DNA of 64,000 nucleotides from Phytophthora colocasiae (lineage: Eukaryota; Oomycota; Peronosporomycetes; Peronosporales; Peronosporaceae). Made by a program: the position numbers and the translations under genes. This document shows positions 63,231-64,000 of this stretch, one piece after another (position 1 is the first letter of the stretch; the number at the start of each line of letters is the position of its first letter). The notes beneath the pieces were generated by a model, which was not told the DNA's origin, made no database searches, and was given only the letters and a program-made list of their open reading frames with translations. The stretch covers positions 310,001-374,000 of the forward strand of contig JAGKQI010000083.1 in NCBI GenBank assembly GCA_018806915.1, written 5' to 3'.

Positions 63231-64000
63231 GTCGTCACTTACTTCCGCCTGGTTATAGTTCGAAGTGACTTCAGTCTCTCCACCTCCTACATCACGTTCG
63301 TCCGAATCAGCGACTCCTCATGATCGTGGAAGTAGTCGTTTTCCTTCGACTTCCTCAAGTCGCTAAAGTCACGGTTAGCTCGCTTAGCTGCATTAGTCGC
63401 GGCTAGCGTCTTCCGATACCAGGCAGTCCAGTATTCGGGAGTAGCGAGCGCTCCCGGTGACGACTCCCTCGTTCGACTTATGACTTCCTCTGGGATTCCC
63501 AATACGGTGCTCAGGTCGGCTAGTGACATTTTCTGCGACTGCGACGCATTCATTTCCACTCTTCTTGAGTTCTACTTCGTCCAACGGAAAGAGTCGCTCC
63601 TCGAGCTCTTTGTCGTATTCTTCTGTTTCTTCTAGTACTCCATTATTTACTCCTTCAGTTAGCTCATCCAGTTCCTCTTCTGAAAACACCCAGGTAAGTT
63701 CAGTAGTCGCCCCCGCGGCGCTACTCTTAGTGCTCGCCTCACCCCCACCATCCGCACCGGTGGTAGACGACTCACTCGCAGCTTCACTCAGTTCTATTTC
63801 ACCTTGGGTTTCCCGGGTCACACTCGCAGCCTCGACCCCAGTTCGTGTGACTTCTTCTTCAGTTAGATCACTCACCAGTTCGCCAGTAGTTAGTCCAGTA
63901 GCGACTTCGGCAGTGTTCGCCTCACCCCCACCATTAGCATCGGTGGTAGACGGCACACTTGCAGTCTCGTTCGCTACTCCGTCAGTCTTGTTAGTAGTCA
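63231..64000 (-). pseudogene. gag: Gypsy-2 gag-like region (partial, frame-broken)
   Basis: From the window edge the minus strand reads an acidic Ser/Thr/Glu-rich stretch (LTEEEVTRTGVEAAS, WVFSEEELDELTEGVN). After a frame change near 63560 it continues with MSLADLSTVLGIPEEVISR and WTAWYRKTLAATNAAKRA. No zinc knuckle of the usual CCHC form is visible here. The part before 64000 is missing, so the start is unknown. Confidence 0.5.

Larger units (their letters stand above)
53867..64000 (-). mobile_element. Second Gypsy-type retrotransposon with sense membrane ORF and antisense gene (partial)
   Basis: On the minus strand: gag-like region (from beyond 64000 to about 63240), protease-RT-RNase H-integrase with a degenerate chromodomain (63230-58283), then 4 kb holding an antisense gene (56100-57750, plus strand), a multi-span membrane ORF (55669-54440) and presumably the 3' LTR. 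The 5' LTR lies outside the window, so neither LTR ends nor target duplication could be confirmed. The left limit is a guess based on TGTACC at 53867. Confidence 0.8.

Overview
The window looks like part of an oomycete nuclear genome, probably Phytophthora or a close relative. Genes are compact with 56-126 bp GT-AG introns and short 5' leaders. Several genes carry the oomycete core promoter (initiator TCATTCC followed by a CAATTTT-type flanking element). A bHLH-PAS regulator and secreted pectin-acetylesterase-like proteins sit in islands between dense Gypsy, Copia, piggyBac, MULE, Harbinger and hAT elements. No rRNA or tRNA gene and no CRISPR array was found. The species is an inference; nothing in the window names it.

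Layout. (1) 1-13 kb: a Fanzor gene (eukaryotic TnpB homologue, RuvC nuclease) broken into three parts. A complete chromodomain Gypsy element (1734-9902, target duplication GCACC) splits its N-terminal third, and about 1.4 kb of non-coding DNA splits its catalytic half. (2) 13-20 kb: DNA-transposon debris, namely a MULE transposase pseudogene with an inverted partial copy, a piggyBac-type MITE and an internally deleted Harbinger. (3) 20-22.6 kb: intact host genes, bHLH-PAS (+) and Old Yellow Enzyme (-). (4) 22.9-32.7 kb: an inverted duplication of two short-chain dehydrogenase genes. The right copies are intact and the left copies are broken, one by a 5' deletion and one by a 49-bp internal inversion. 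Between them lies a Gly/Ala/Val-rich repeat gene split by a very young Copia element (identical LTRs, target duplication GCGGG). (5) 32.9-36.4 kb: a piggyBac element with TTAA target site and one intron. (6) 37.1-47.7 kb: a second Copia (target duplication GTTTG) carrying a second piggyBac (39008-44660) that includes a DOT1-like methyltransferase fragment. (7) 48.6-49.4 kb: a hAT transposase remnant. (8) 50.3-53.6 kb: two inverted pectin-acetylesterase-like genes whose central 1071 bp are almost identical while their ends differ. (9) about 53.9-64 kb: a second Gypsy (minus strand, running off the window) with a sense multi-membrane-span ORF and an antisense gene that has its own oomycete promoter.

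Most notable signals. The first Gypsy element is saturated from LTR to LTR, coding regions included, with short near-perfect palindromes every few tens of bases; the neighbouring elements are not. Both Gypsy elements carry a long antisense ORF downstream of integrase. Both Copia elements have a primer-binding site complementary to the anticodon arm, not the 3' end, of initiator tRNA-Met, implying half-tRNA priming. Reading frames of the mobile elements are broken mostly by apparent single-base losses, while the host genes read through intact.
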